Shown: positions 1-6,464 of the stretch, in pieces | Layout of the letters: each line of letters starts with the position of its first letter | Numbering within the stretch: position 1 is the first letter of the stretch | NCBI GenBank assembly: GCA_002327305.1 | Contig: DCUZ01000105.1 | Coordinates: forward strand, 1-6,712 | DNA: 6,712 nt | DNA from: Holophagales bacterium UBA2201 | GTDB lineage: Bacteria > Acidobacteriota > Thermoanaerobaculia > UBA2201 | Direction of reading: 5' to 3' | Notes under the pieces: model-generated | Database searches by the model: none | What the model was told of the DNA's origin: nothing | What the model saw: the letters and a program-made list of their open reading frames with translations, nothing else | Position numbers and translations under genes: made by a program

Positions 1-339
1 ACGTCTCGCTTTCTTCAAGCGCGATCCCCACCACCATCGGATCGGCCGGTAGGTTGCAGGGGTACAGCTCGTCGCCGTTGGCGGGATTGAGGACCAGGAC
101 ATCGCCGGGCTCGATGCCGGTGACGCCGGGAAGCATCTGGACGGCCGGACCGTAAGTTCCGGTAGGACTGGCCTCCGTGCCGGCAGCGGCCCCGGCGGTC
201 TTGAGCGCTCGCTTGCCGTCGGGAGAATTGGGCTCCATATTCAAAGAACGGGCGCCGGATTTTGCGCCGTCCTTTCCCTCCAGCCCCTTGGTCCGTTCGT
301 CCAGCTCTTTGATGGCGTTGATCATGACGAAGGTGAGGG
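1..339. repeat. Near-identical block shared by copies 1 and 2 (post-S74 region)
   Basis: Aligns without gaps to 3520-3858 with about five substitutions, then similarity drops abruptly. It encodes the coiled-coil end of the S74 domain and the start of the C-terminal domain. Confidence 0.88.
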
Positions 340-3130
340 CGCTGCCGTTGAAATCGTAAAGTTCCGTTTCTTCTGCATCCCTAGTATTAAGCTTCGCTTT
401 GAAGGTGCCCACTGTATAAGGGGCTGCCTTTTGAGCGTCCTGGGCCACGACGCCGATGCCCTCCATATCGTTGGGGAGGCCCGCCAGGCCATTGTATTGA
501 TAGCGGACGGGATTGATCTTTTCGATGACCTCCAGGCCGTCGGCGAAGGGCCGGATGTTCTTTTTAAGTCGAAGATCGGACGGGTTGGTCCAGTTGCCGC
601 CGCTGGGCTTCGCCGCCGAGTCCGTCGAGAGCTGGAGCTGGAAGGCGGGCGTAATGCTCCCGATCCCCACATTGCCGCCGGGTTGTTGGAGGGAGAGGTT
701 CAGCGGAGCCGCCGCCGCATAGTCGTAGGCGTAGATCCTTCCCATGTTGGTGCTGGCTTCCGTCCAAACGCGGATCCCTTGCCCCGCCGCGGAGCCGAGG
801 CTTCCCGAATCGAGCCCGAACCATCCGCTGCCGAGCACATGGAGCTCGGCGGCGGGTGCGTTCGTTCCGATCCCCACATGGCCGTTGTCCTTGATGCGCA
901 TTTTTTCCGTCAGCGTAGAGCCGTTATTGGTCAAAAAGACCAGGTCGGCGTTGGAGGTGCTTATATTGGAGTCGCTGTTGCGCAGGGCGATGCGGGCGCC
1001 CTCGAAGGGGGTGCCGGCCGCGTTGTCGTTGTGAAGCTGGATGGAGGCGATGTTGTCGGTGGTGGAGGCGTCCCGGGACCCCATGATCCGCAGGACGGCG
1101 TCCTGGCCTCCGACCGCGCGGGTCTGGACCGCCAGGACGGGCGTGCCGGTCGAGGAGACCTCCAGATTGTACGCCGGGGCCGTGGTGCCGATGCCCACAT
1201 TGCCCGAGACGGCGGAATACATGTTGCTGCCGGAGATCGTCCAGTCGCCGTCGCTCAGGGTGGAGGGGCTGATCCAGTTGGTGCCTGCCGCCGTGCTGGA
1301 GAGAATCTGTCCGCTGCTCCCCGCGTCTCCGGAGGAATCATGAAACGCCCCGACAAGCTTCATGTTGCCGTCAACGTCCAGCTTGTAACCCGGCGTCGTC
1401 GTGCCGATGCCCACATTGCCCGAGACGGCGGAATACATGTTGTTGCCGGAGATCGTCCAGTCGCTGTCGCTCAGGGTGGAGGGGCTGATCCAGTTGGTGC
1501 CTGCCGCCGTGCTAGAGAGGAGCTGACCGCTGGTCCCCGGGTCACCGGAGGTATCCCGAAACGCACCGGTCACCCGGGCGTCTCCATTCACATCGAGCCG
1601 GTAAACCGGGGTATTAGTCCCGATCCCGAGGTTCTCGGAGATGGAAGCGGTCCCCACGACATGCAGGCGGTTCGAGGGCGCCGAGGTCCCCAGGCCGGTG
1701 GAGCCCGTCAGCGGGTCGACGAATAGTGAGGCTTCCTTCGTTCCGGAGCCGACATAGGTCAGGAATTGGCCGTCCGCTCCCGCGTCGCAGGATATCCGGC
1801 CCCCAGGATAAGGATCAGTGGGGTCCCCGTACAGGTAAAAGGGGCTGGGAGCCGTGATGCGGAAGGTGTACTGACTTCCGGCGGACACGGCGGGGGGATC
1901 ACTGAACACGACATTGCGGAAACCCATTTGAGCGAATGCCGGGATATCGATGTTTCCAGTGGCCAGAAGGGTTCCTGAGACGCCCTCGCCTTCATAGATC
2001 TGGACAATACCAGTCTTCGAATCGGAGGCGGCCACGCGGCACGACAAGTGGACCAGGAATCCGGTTCTGCCCGCCGTGAATGACTGCCAAAGGTTCGCCT
2101 GGATGCAAGCGTAGTTGTTGAAGGAATCTGAATACGCGTCCAGCGTCCCGATGTGCTGGGCCACCTCGAAGCGGCCCGTGGGCGTGGAAGTCCCGACCCC
2201 CACCCGGGCGTCTCCCGTGATCGTCATGGCCACCAAGGGCGCCGAGCTGTCCGTGGTAATGAACCGGAGATCCACATCGTTATTCCCGGGAAGGTAGGAT
2301 TCCAGGCCGGCGTAACGCGTGTTGTGCATGAACTTCAAGGCCGCCGTCTGCCCAACAGCGTAGGTGGTGTTCTCCACGCGGATTTCGGGAGCGTCGGAAG
2401 CCGATACATGGAGTTTCGCGTTTGGAGCGGAGGCCCCGATCCCCACATTGCCCGAGACGGCGGAATAGATGTCGTTGCCGGAGATCGTCCAGTCCCCGTC
2501 GCTTACGACCGGGGGATCGATCCAGTTGGTCGCTGATCCCATGCTGGAGAGAACTTGGCCGTTCGTTCCGGCGTCGCCGGAGGAATCATGAAACGCGCCG
2601 ATCAGCTTCATGTTGCCGTCCACGTCCAGCTTGTAGCCGGGTGTGGCGGTTCCGATCCCCACATTCCCGGTTCCACTGACGTTGACGGCCCCCTGCAAGG
2701 TCGCGGCGTTCTGCGCGTAGGCCGAGGCGATGACCCGGACCCGGGGGGAGAGCGTTTCCCATCCCGGTGTCTCCGGATTGTAGATTTGGATCTCCAACCA
2801 CACGGCGGCGTTGTCGCGGAACACTTCGGCCAGGTTGGGCTCGGAGCCGGCCGTGAGGGTCCCCGCCCCGAGTTGGGCGGTGAAGAGGCCGTTGCTCACG
2901 ATCACCTGGCCCGACGGAGCGGCCGCGTTGTGGGTGTCCGTCAGGAGCAGGGTCCCGGCGGTGACCAGATTGTAGAACCGGAACGTCATGTCGAAGCTCC
3001 CGGCATGAGGGGCGCCGGTGCCGTCCCGCAGGACCCCCTGGTAGTTGACGAGGGCGGGGGGTGTGGCGGCGGCCAGGAGGAGGGTCACAAACATCACACA
3101 TGTCAAGAGAATCAACACTGCCTTATTCAT
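1..3130 (-). CDS. Secreted tail-fibre-like protein with S74 chaperone domain, copy 1 (3' end cut off by window edge)
   Basis: The frame opens at an ATG (3128-3130) behind a good Shine-Dalgarno site and stays open for 1043 codons to the left edge. Alignment with the complete neighbour predicts about 95 missing residues. Residues 1-22 are a Sec signal peptide (MNK, then a long hydrophobic stretch ending LLLAAA). Residues 27-147 form the NYQG-type N-terminal domain. The shaft carries NVGIGT motifs and three 72-residue modules (165-236, 509-580, 581-652). An inserted beta-sandwich-like domain lies at about 327-463. A module ending KDNGHVGIGTNAP precedes the S74 domain, where Ser851-Asp852 starts SDLRLKKNI, followed by GIGVVAQ and the helix-prone segment AIKELDERTKGLEGKD. 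The visible C-terminal domain starts near GPAVQML. Known for S74: folding of a trimer followed by autocleavage before the Ser. Inferred: an exported surface fibre that loses its C-terminal part. The ligand is unknown. It has one more 72-residue module than the complete copy. Confidence 0.92.
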   Translation of the reverse strand, partial: MNKAVLILLTCVMFVTLLLAAATPPALVNYQGVLRDGTGAPHAGSFDMTFRFYNLVTAGTLLLTDTHNAAAPSGQVIVSNGLFTAQLGAGTLTAGSEPNLAEVFRDNAAVWLEIQIYNPETPGWETLSPRVRVIASAYAQNAATLQGAVNVSGTGNVGIGTATPGYKLDVDGNMKLIGAFHDSSGDAGTNGQVLSSMGSATNWIDPPVVSDGDWTISGNDIYSAVSGNVGIGASAPNAKLHVSASDAPEIRVENTTYAVGQTAALKFMHNTRYAGLESYLPGNNDVDLRFITTDSSAPLVAMTITGDARVGVGTSTPTGRFEVAQHIGTLDAYSDSFNNYACIQANLWQSFTAGRTGFLVHLSCRVAASDSKTGIVQIYEGEGVSGTLLATGNIDIPAFAQMGFRNVVFSDPPAVSAGSQYTFRITAPSPFYLYGDPTDPYPGGRISCDAGADGQFLTYVGSGTKEASLFVDPLTGSTGLGTSAPSNRLHVVGTASISENLGIGTNTPVYRLDVNGDARVTGAFRDTSGDPGTSGQLLSSTAAGTNWISPSTLSDSDWTISGNNMYSAVSGNVGIGTTTPGYKLDVDGNMKLVGAFHDSSGDAGSSGQILSSTAAGTNWISPSTLSDGDWTISGSNMYSAVSGNVGIGTTAPAYNLEVSSTGTPVLAVQTRAVGGQDAVLRIMGSRDASTTDNIASIQLHNDNAAGTPFEGARIALRNSDSNISTSNADLVFLTNNGSTLTEKMRIKDNGHVGIGTNAPAAELHVLGSGWFGLDSGSLGSAAGQGIRVWTEASTNMGRIYAYDYAAAAPLNLSLQQPGGNVGIGSITPAFQLQLSTDSAAKPSGGNWTNPSDLRLKKNIRPFADGLEVIEKINPVRYQYNGLAGLPNDMEGIGVVAQDAQKAAPYTVGTFKAKLNTRDAEETELYDFNGSALTFVMINAIKELDERTKGLEGKDGAKSGARSLNMEPNSPDGKRALKTAGAAAGTEASPTGTYGPAVQMLPGVTGIEPGDVLVLNPANGDELYPCNLPADPMVVGIALEESET
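281..583 (-). other. Peptidase S74 / intramolecular chaperone domain of copy 1
   Basis: Residues about 850-950. Ser851-Asp852 begins SDLRLKKNI; then come ADGLEVIEKINPVRYQYNG, GIGVVAQ, ETELYDFN and the helix-prone AIKELDERTKGLEGKD. This is the usual motif order of the endosialidase-type chaperone, with cleavage expected before Ser851. Unlike phage tail spikes, where the domain is C-terminal, roughly 190 further residues should follow. The core differs from copy 2 at 29 of 84 aligned residues, while the DNA on either side is almost identical. Confidence 0.88.
1175..1390 (-). repeat. 72-residue shaft module, copy 1 unit c
   Basis: Encodes residues 581-652, opening GYKLDVDGNMKLVGAFHDSS and closing SAVSGNVGIGTTAP. 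It lies head to tail with the next unit upstream at an exact 216-bp period. The stretch starting at 1185 matches that starting at 1401 with only three differences over about 110 bp. Confidence 0.9.
1391..1606 (-). repeat. 72-residue shaft module, copy 1 unit b
   Basis: Encodes residues 509-580, opening VYRLDVNGDARVTGAFRDTS and closing SAVSGNVGIGTTTP. It is directly adjacent to unit c. Its second half is nearly identical to unit c, while its first half resembles the copy 2 units instead. Confidence 0.9.
1742..2152 (-). other. Inserted beta-sandwich-like domain in the shaft of copy 1
   Basis: Residues about 327-463, directly after a VGVGTSTP module. Landmarks are WQSFTAGRTGFL, GEGVSGTLLATG, FSDPPAVSAGSQYTFRI and DPYPGG. 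It shares these landmarks with the equivalent domain of copy 2, but most other positions differ. The pattern resembles accessory beta-sandwich domains of secreted proteins that often bind glycans. I cannot name a specific family; ligand binding is inference. Confidence 0.6.
2423..2638 (-). repeat. 72-residue shaft module, copy 1 unit a
   Basis: Encodes residues 165-236, opening GYKLDVDGNMKLIGAFHDSS and closing SAVSGNVGIGASAP. Its first half is almost identical to unit c, although the two lie about 1 kb apart. Its middle (SSMGSATNWIDPPVVS) is the most divergent of the five units. The length is still exactly 72 residues. Confidence 0.88.
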
Positions 3131-3134
3131 ACAA

Positions 3135-3141
3135 TCTCCTT
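3135..3141 (-). promoter_or_regulatory. Shine-Dalgarno site of copy 1
   Basis: AAGGAGA on the minus strand, 4 nt before the ATG at 3130. Site and surroundings are base-for-base identical to copy 2. Confidence 0.9.
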
Positions 3142-3149
3142 TCCAAAGG

Positions 3150-3230
3150 AAAAAGTGAGACGTGAGAAGTGAGACGTGAGAAGTGAGACGTGAAATGTTT
3201 GCGTCTCACATCTCACCTTTCACATCTCAC
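3150..3230 (-). terminator. Heptamer-built hairpin with T-tract between copies 2 and 1
   Basis: On the plus strand, six GTGAGAN-type heptamers (3154-3195), a 7-nt loop, then four TCTCACN-type heptamers (3203-3230). Read in the gene direction, the stem is followed by five T (3150-3154). It begins 2 nt beyond the copy 2 stop and the T-tract ends 19 nt before the copy 1 start codon. It could terminate copy 2 transcripts or weaken read-through to copy 1. The extra pair of heptamers relative to the other gap allows several stem registers. Terminator function is inferred from structure. Confidence 0.6.
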
Positions 3231-3232
3231 GT

Positions 3233-6200
3233 TTACCTCAGCATCACCAGCACCCGGATCATTCCCGTTCCCGCCGGCAGGTCCTCCAGCGCTTTGCCGA
3301 TCAGCGTCCCGCTCTGGTGCATGGGGAACCCGTTGACCATCGTCGGCTGGGCCCTCATGGCGTGGCCGGGGGTGCCCGAGGCCACCAGCAGGTCCCCCTT
3401 GGCGATGGGGGCCAGGGTGGCGTCGGCTTTGACGAAAGTCACCCCGCCCACCACGACCAGTGAGAAGTAAGAGGTGAGAGGTGAGAGGTCCCGCCCCTCC
3501 ATCTCACGTCTCACGTCTGACGTCTCGCTTTCTTCAAGCGCGATTCCCACCACCATCGGATCGGCCGGTAGGTTGCAGGGGTACAGCTCGTCGCCGTTGG
3601 CGGGATTGAGGACCAGGACATCGCCGGGCTCGATGCCGGTGACGCCGGGAAGCATCTGGACGGCCGGACCGTAAGTTCCGGTAGGACTGGGCTCCGGGCC
3701 GGCAGCGGTCCCGGCGGTCTTGAGCGCTCGCTTGCCGTCCGGAGAATTGGGCTCCATATTCAAAGAACGGGCGCCGGATTTTGCGCCGTCCTTTCCCTCC
3801 AGCCCCTTGGTCCGTTCGTCCAGCTCTTTGATGGCGTTGATCATGACGAAGGTGAGGGCGTGGGCGTTGAAATTGTAAAGCTCCGTTTCACTTTCGGCGG
3901 TGTCGTCCATTTTCGCCTTGAACTTTCCGACCGTGTAGGGAGCCACTTCCTGGATCTCCTGGGCGATGACCCCGATCCCTTCCCTGTCCTTGGGCGTTTC
4001 CGCAAGGCCGTTATATCTGTACCGGATCGGCTCGATTCCACGGATGACCTCCAGGCCGTCGGCGAACGCGGCGATGTCCTTTTTCAGGCGCCGGTCTGAC
4101 GCGATGGTCCAGGTGCTTGTGGAGGGCTTGGCGGCGGAATCGGTCGCAAGATGGAGCTGGTAGGAAGGAGTGATGTTTCCGATGCCAACATAACCCCCGG
4201 GCTGTTGAAGGGAGAGGTTCAGCGCGCTGGATGCCCCGTAGTCGTAGGCGTAGATCCTTCCCAGGCTCGAACTGCTCTCGGTCCAGACCCGGATCCCCTT
4301 GCCCGCCGCGGTGCCGAGGCTTCCCGAATCGAGCCCGAACCATCCGCTTCCGAGCACATGGAGCTCGGCGGCGGGTGCGTTCGTTCCGATCCCCACATGG
4401 CCGTTGTCCTTGATGCGCATTTTTTCCGTCAGCGTAGAGCCGTTATTGGTCAAAAAGACCAGGTCGGCGTTGGAGGTGCTTATATTGGAGTCGCTGTTGC
4501 GCATGGCGATACGGGCGCCCTCGAAGGGGGTGCCGGCCGCGTTGTCGTTGTGAAGCTGGATGGAGGCGATATTGTCGGAGGTGGAGGCGTCCCGGGACCC
4601 CATGATCCGCAGAATGGCGTCCTGGCCTCCATTGGCGCTGGTCTGGATCGCCAGGACGGGGGTGCCGGTCGAAGAGACCTCCAGATTGTACGCCGGGGCG
4701 TCCGTGCCGATGCCCACATTGCCCGAGACGGCGGAATACATGTTGCTGCCGGAGATCGTCCAGTCGCCGTCGCTCAGGGTGGAGGGGCTGACCCAGTTGG
4801 TGCCGGCGGCCGTGCTGGAGAGCACCTGGCCGCTGGATCCCGGATCGCCGGAGGAGTCCCTGAACGCTCCGCTCACCCGGGTGTCGCCCACCACATCGAG
4901 CATACTGGTTGGAGTGGTGGTGCCAATTCCCACCCTACCATTGATCGCCGAGTAGAGCGTAGGACCGATTTGTGTGGAACAATAGGTATTGAAAGCGAAG
5001 TCGCACCAGGAACCGGGACTGCCCTCTCCTTCGGAATAGGGGTTTGTATTGTTTTCACGCCACCATTGCCGATCCACGGAGGCTACCTTGAATATCAATG
5101 TATATTGGCTTCCCAGCACCACATCGGGCGGCGCCGAGAATGGAATGCTCTGCCAGACATACACATCCTGAGTAATGAGAAAGCTCTGGGAGGCGAGCAG
5201 TGCGCCGCCGGTCCCCTGTCCGGCACGGATGTCCAGGGTGGCGGCGACGGGAGAACCGGAGGTCAGAGGGGAACGCGAATAAAATTCCACGCGTGTCAAC
5301 TTGCCGGTGATCCCCGCCGTGAAAGACTGCCAGTTGATCGTCCCGCCGTAGTGGCCGACATGGGAAGTCTGGGATTGGTCGAGGGTCTCGTCCGAATAGG
5401 TCTGGACCTCCAAGGGGCCGATGACCTGCAACTTGGCCGTGGGGGCTTGCGTGCCGATCCCCACGTTGCCGGAAACGGCGGAGTACAGATTGCTGCCGCT
5501 GATCGTCCAGTCGCCGTCGTTCAGGGTGGAGGGGCTGACCCAGTTGGTGCCGGTGCCCGTGCTTTGAAGGACCTGGCCGCTGGTCCCCGCATCGGCCGAG
5601 GAGTCGCGGAACGCGCCGCTCACCCGCGCGTCCCCGGATACGTCGAGCCTCCAGTCCGGGGCGATGGTCCCGATTCCCAGGTTGCCGTTACCCGTGAGAG
5701 CCATGGCCAGGCCCTCGGTGCCCGCATCGGTTGTCAAGAAGAGCAGGTCCACGTCGCCGTCTCCCGGCACATAGGACGCGAGAGCCGCCCGCCCGTCGTT
5801 GACATGCCAAAAGTTGATCGCGTTGAACGTCCCTGGCGTGTCGGAGTTGTTCTCCAGGTTGACTTCCACGATGCCAGGGGAGGCCACGGTAAGATTGCCG
5901 CCATCAGATGCTTTCACGATTTCCACCCCGCCCCAGGCATCCACATTGACGGAGCCCTGCAGAGTCGCGGCGTTCTGCGCGTAGGCCGAGGCGAGGACCC
6001 GGATGCGCGGGGCGAGCGTCTCCGTCCCCACCTGAATCTCCAACCAGACGGCGGCGTTGTCGCGGAACACTTCGGCCAGGTTGGGCTCGGAGCCGGCCGT
6101 GAGGGTCCCCGCCCCGAGTTGGGCGGTGAAGAGGCCGTTGGCCACCGCCACCTGGCCCGACGGAGCGGCCGCGTTGTGGGTGTCCGTCAGGAGCAGAGTC

Positions 6201-6376
6201 CCCGCGGTGACCAGATTGTAGAACCGGAAGACCATGTCGAAGCTCCCGGCTTGTGGGGCGCCGGTGCCGTCCCGCAGGACCCCCTGGTAGTTGACCAGGG
6301 CGGGCGGAGTGGCGGCGGCCAGGAGGAGGGTCACAAACATCACACATGTCAAGAGAATCAACACTGCCTTATTCAT
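3233..6376 (-). CDS. Secreted tail-fibre-like protein with S74 chaperone domain, copy 2 (complete)
   Basis: Complete 1047-residue protein ending MIRVLVMLR. I chose the ATG at 6374-6376 because AAGGAGA lies 4 nt upstream and the next residues form a signal peptide; an in-frame ATG at 6448 lies in intergenic repeat DNA. Order: signal peptide 1-22; NYQG-type domain 27-141; modules with NLGIGT/NVGIGT motifs, including two exact 72-residue units (241-312, 490-561); inserted beta-sandwich-like domain about 326-466, with QSFTAG, GSQYTLIFK and a Trp/Cys-rich end; S74 domain from Ser760-Asp761 (SDRRLKKDI, GIGVIAQ, then AIKELDERTKGLEGKD); C-terminal domain about 900-1047, with GDVLVLNPANGDELYP and VVGGVTFVKADATLAPIAKG. 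Residues about 950-973 are encoded by a palindromic heptamer repeat. Known: S74 domains trimerise and cleave themselves before the Ser. Inferred: an exported fibre or adhesin; no enzymatic domain is visible. It lies 102 bp upstream of copy 1 and 88 bp downstream of copy 3. Confidence 0.95.
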   Translation of the reverse strand: MNKAVLILLTCVMFVTLLLAAATPPALVNYQGVLRDGTGAPQAGSFDMVFRFYNLVTAGTLLLTDTHNAAAPSGQVAVANGLFTAQLGAGTLTAGSEPNLAEVFRDNAAVWLEIQVGTETLAPRIRVLASAYAQNAATLQGSVNVDAWGGVEIVKASDGGNLTVASPGIVEVNLENNSDTPGTFNAINFWHVNDGRAALASYVPGDGDVDLLFLTTDAGTEGLAMALTGNGNLGIGTIAPDWRLDVSGDARVSGAFRDSSADAGTSGQVLQSTGTGTNWVSPSTLNDGDWTISGSNLYSAVSGNVGIGTQAPTAKLQVIGPLEVQTYSDETLDQSQTSHVGHYGGTINWQSFTAGITGKLTRVEFYSRSPLTSGSPVAATLDIRAGQGTGGALLASQSFLITQDVYVWQSIPFSAPPDVVLGSQYTLIFKVASVDRQWWRENNTNPYSEGEGSPGSWCDFAFNTYCSTQIGPTLYSAINGRVGIGTTTPTSMLDVVGDTRVSGAFRDSSGDPGSSGQVLSSTAAGTNWVSPSTLSDGDWTISGSNMYSAVSGNVGIGTDAPAYNLEVSSTGTPVLAIQTSANGGQDAILRIMGSRDASTSDNIASIQLHNDNAAGTPFEGARIAMRNSDSNISTSNADLVFLTNNGSTLTEKMRIKDNGHVGIGTNAPAAELHVLGSGWFGLDSGSLGTAAGKGIRVWTESSSSLGRIYAYDYGASSALNLSLQQPGGYVGIGNITPSYQLHLATDSAAKPSTSTWTIASDRRLKKDIAAFADGLEVIRGIEPIRYRYNGLAETPKDREGIGVIAQEIQEVAPYTVGKFKAKMDDTAESETELYNFNAHALTFVMINAIKELDERTKGLEGKDGAKSGARSLNMEPNSPDGKRALKTAGTAAGPEPSPTGTYGPAVQMLPGVTGIEPGDVLVLNPANGDELYPCNLPADPMVVGIALEESETSDVRREMEGRDLSPLTSYFSLVVVGGVTFVKADATLAPIAKGDLLVASGTPGHAMRAQPTMVNGFPMHQSGTLIGKALEDLPAGTGMIRVLVMLR
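3459..3528 (-). repeat. Palindromic heptamer element inside the copy 2 coding sequence
   Basis: Four GTGAGAN-type heptamers (3459-3486), a 14-nt GC-rich centre (3487-3500) and four complementary heptamers (3501-3528): 70 nt, a multiple of seven throughout. It is translated in frame as residues about 950-973 (including SDVRREM and LSPLTSYFSL). It belongs to the same family as the intergenic elements but is more decayed: the stem has several mismatches and no T-tract. It lies between the VVGIALEES and VVVGGVTF strands of the C-terminal domain, apparently in a linker. Confidence 0.88.
3797..4102 (-). other. Peptidase S74 / intramolecular chaperone domain of copy 2
   Basis: Residues about 759-860. 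Ser760-Asp761 begins SDRRLKKDI; then come ADGLEVIRGIEPIRYRYNG, GIGVIAQ, ETELYNFN and AIKELDERTKGLEGKD. The Ser-Asp pair at the predicted autocleavage site is intact. Cleavage would leave a secreted shaft of about 759 residues, less the signal peptide, and a released part of about 288 residues. The predicted catalytic Ser uses TCA, a codon otherwise scarce in the gene. Confidence 0.88.
4694..4909 (-). repeat. 72-residue shaft module, copy 2 unit b
   Basis: Encodes residues 490-561, opening TSMLDVVGDTRVSGAFRDSS and closing SAVSGNVGIGTDAP. It follows the inserted domain directly. Its second half is nearly identical in DNA to unit c of copy 1. Confidence 0.88.
4979..5401 (-). other. Inserted beta-sandwich-like domain in the shaft of copy 2
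   Basis: Residues about 326-466, after the NVGIGTQAPTAKLQV module. Landmarks are NWQSFTAGITGKLTRVEFY, GTGGALLASQSF, FSAPPDVVLGSQYTLIFK, NPYSEGEGSPGSW and Cys458/Cys466. It is homologous to the domain at the same place in copy 1 but strongly diverged, and its DNA is visibly less GC-rich than the flanks (for example around 5060-5110). It is probably the binding head of the fibre; that is inference from position and divergence. Confidence 0.6.
5441..5656 (-). repeat. 72-residue shaft module, copy 2 unit a
   Basis: Encodes residues 241-312, opening DWRLDVSGDARVSGAFRDSS and closing SAVSGNVGIGTQAP. It precedes the inserted domain and, like the other four units, is exactly 72 residues long. Confidence 0.88.
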
Positions 6377-6380
6377 ACAA

Positions 6381-6387
6381 TCTCCTT
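6381..6387 (-). promoter_or_regulatory. Shine-Dalgarno site of copy 2
   Basis: AAGGAGA on the minus strand, 4 nt before the ATG at 6376. It fixes that ATG as the start over the in-frame upstream ATG at 6448. The site partly overlaps a short inverted repeat (CCTT-TGGA-AAGG). Confidence 0.9.
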
Positions 6388-6395
6388 TCCAAAGG

Positions 6396-6462
6396 AAAAA
6401 GTGAGACGTGAGAAGTGAGACGTGAAATGTTTGCGTCTCACATCTCACCTTTCACATCTCAC
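6396..6462 (-). terminator. Heptamer-built hairpin with T-tract between copies 3 and 2
   Basis: Symmetric element: four heptamers (6400-6427), a 7-nt loop (6428-6434) and four complementary heptamers (6435-6462), 63 nt in all. In the gene-strand RNA the arms form a stem of about 27 bp with one A-C mismatch and G-U pairs at the unit junctions, followed by five U (6396-6400). It starts 2 nt after the copy 3 stop. Only 19 nt separate the T-tract from the copy 2 start codon, leaving no room for a promoter after it. Confidence 0.65.
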
Positions 6463-6464
6463 GT

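Larger units (their letters stand above)
3063..3262. repeat. Near-perfect direct repeat spanning start, gap and preceding stop (unit 1)
   Basis: Covers the first codons of copy 1, the whole intergenic gap and the last 9 codons plus stop of copy 2. It matches 6309-6494 without a substitution; the only difference is a 14-bp insertion (two heptamers). This is far more conserved than the coding sequence on either side and is a natural site for recombination between copies. Confidence 0.9.

Noticed and set aside
1175..1606. Diversity-generating retroelement variable repeat
   Set aside because: No reverse transcriptase, and the differences between units are not confined to adenine positions; tandem module duplication explains the pattern.
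431..1726. Plus-strand open frame of 431 codons opposite copy 1, and a similar one at 2555-3172
   Set aside because: Same in-register antisense effect; the long one ends at adjacent CTA and TCA codons of the real gene. The low-complexity composition mirrors the shaft repeats.
3154..3230. CRISPR-like short repeats
   Set aside because: The units are 7 nt, contiguous, inverted about a centre and have no spacers.
5904..6347. Minus-strand open frames starting MCDVCDPPPGRR here and at 2586-3101
   Set aside because: Out-of-frame shadows of the two N-terminal domains. They appear in both copies only because the underlying DNA is nearly identical.
6343..6376. Lipoprotein signal (Cys11 in ILLTC)
   Set aside because: The Cys lies within the hydrophobic core and the preceding residues do not fit a lipobox; an ordinary signal peptidase I site after LLLAAA fits better.
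4151..6418. Plus-strand open frame of 755 codons opposite copy 2
   Set aside because: It runs in exact codon register with the minus-strand gene, so it stays open simply because that GC-rich gene avoids TTA, CTA and TCA codons; it stops wherever one occurs (as at the TCA of Ser760). It has no recognisable domain and its end translates the intergenic repeat.
6377..6448. In-frame N-terminal extension of copy 2 to an ATG at 6448
   Set aside because: The 24 extra residues translate the heptamer hairpin, lack a Shine-Dalgarno site and would bury the signal peptide.
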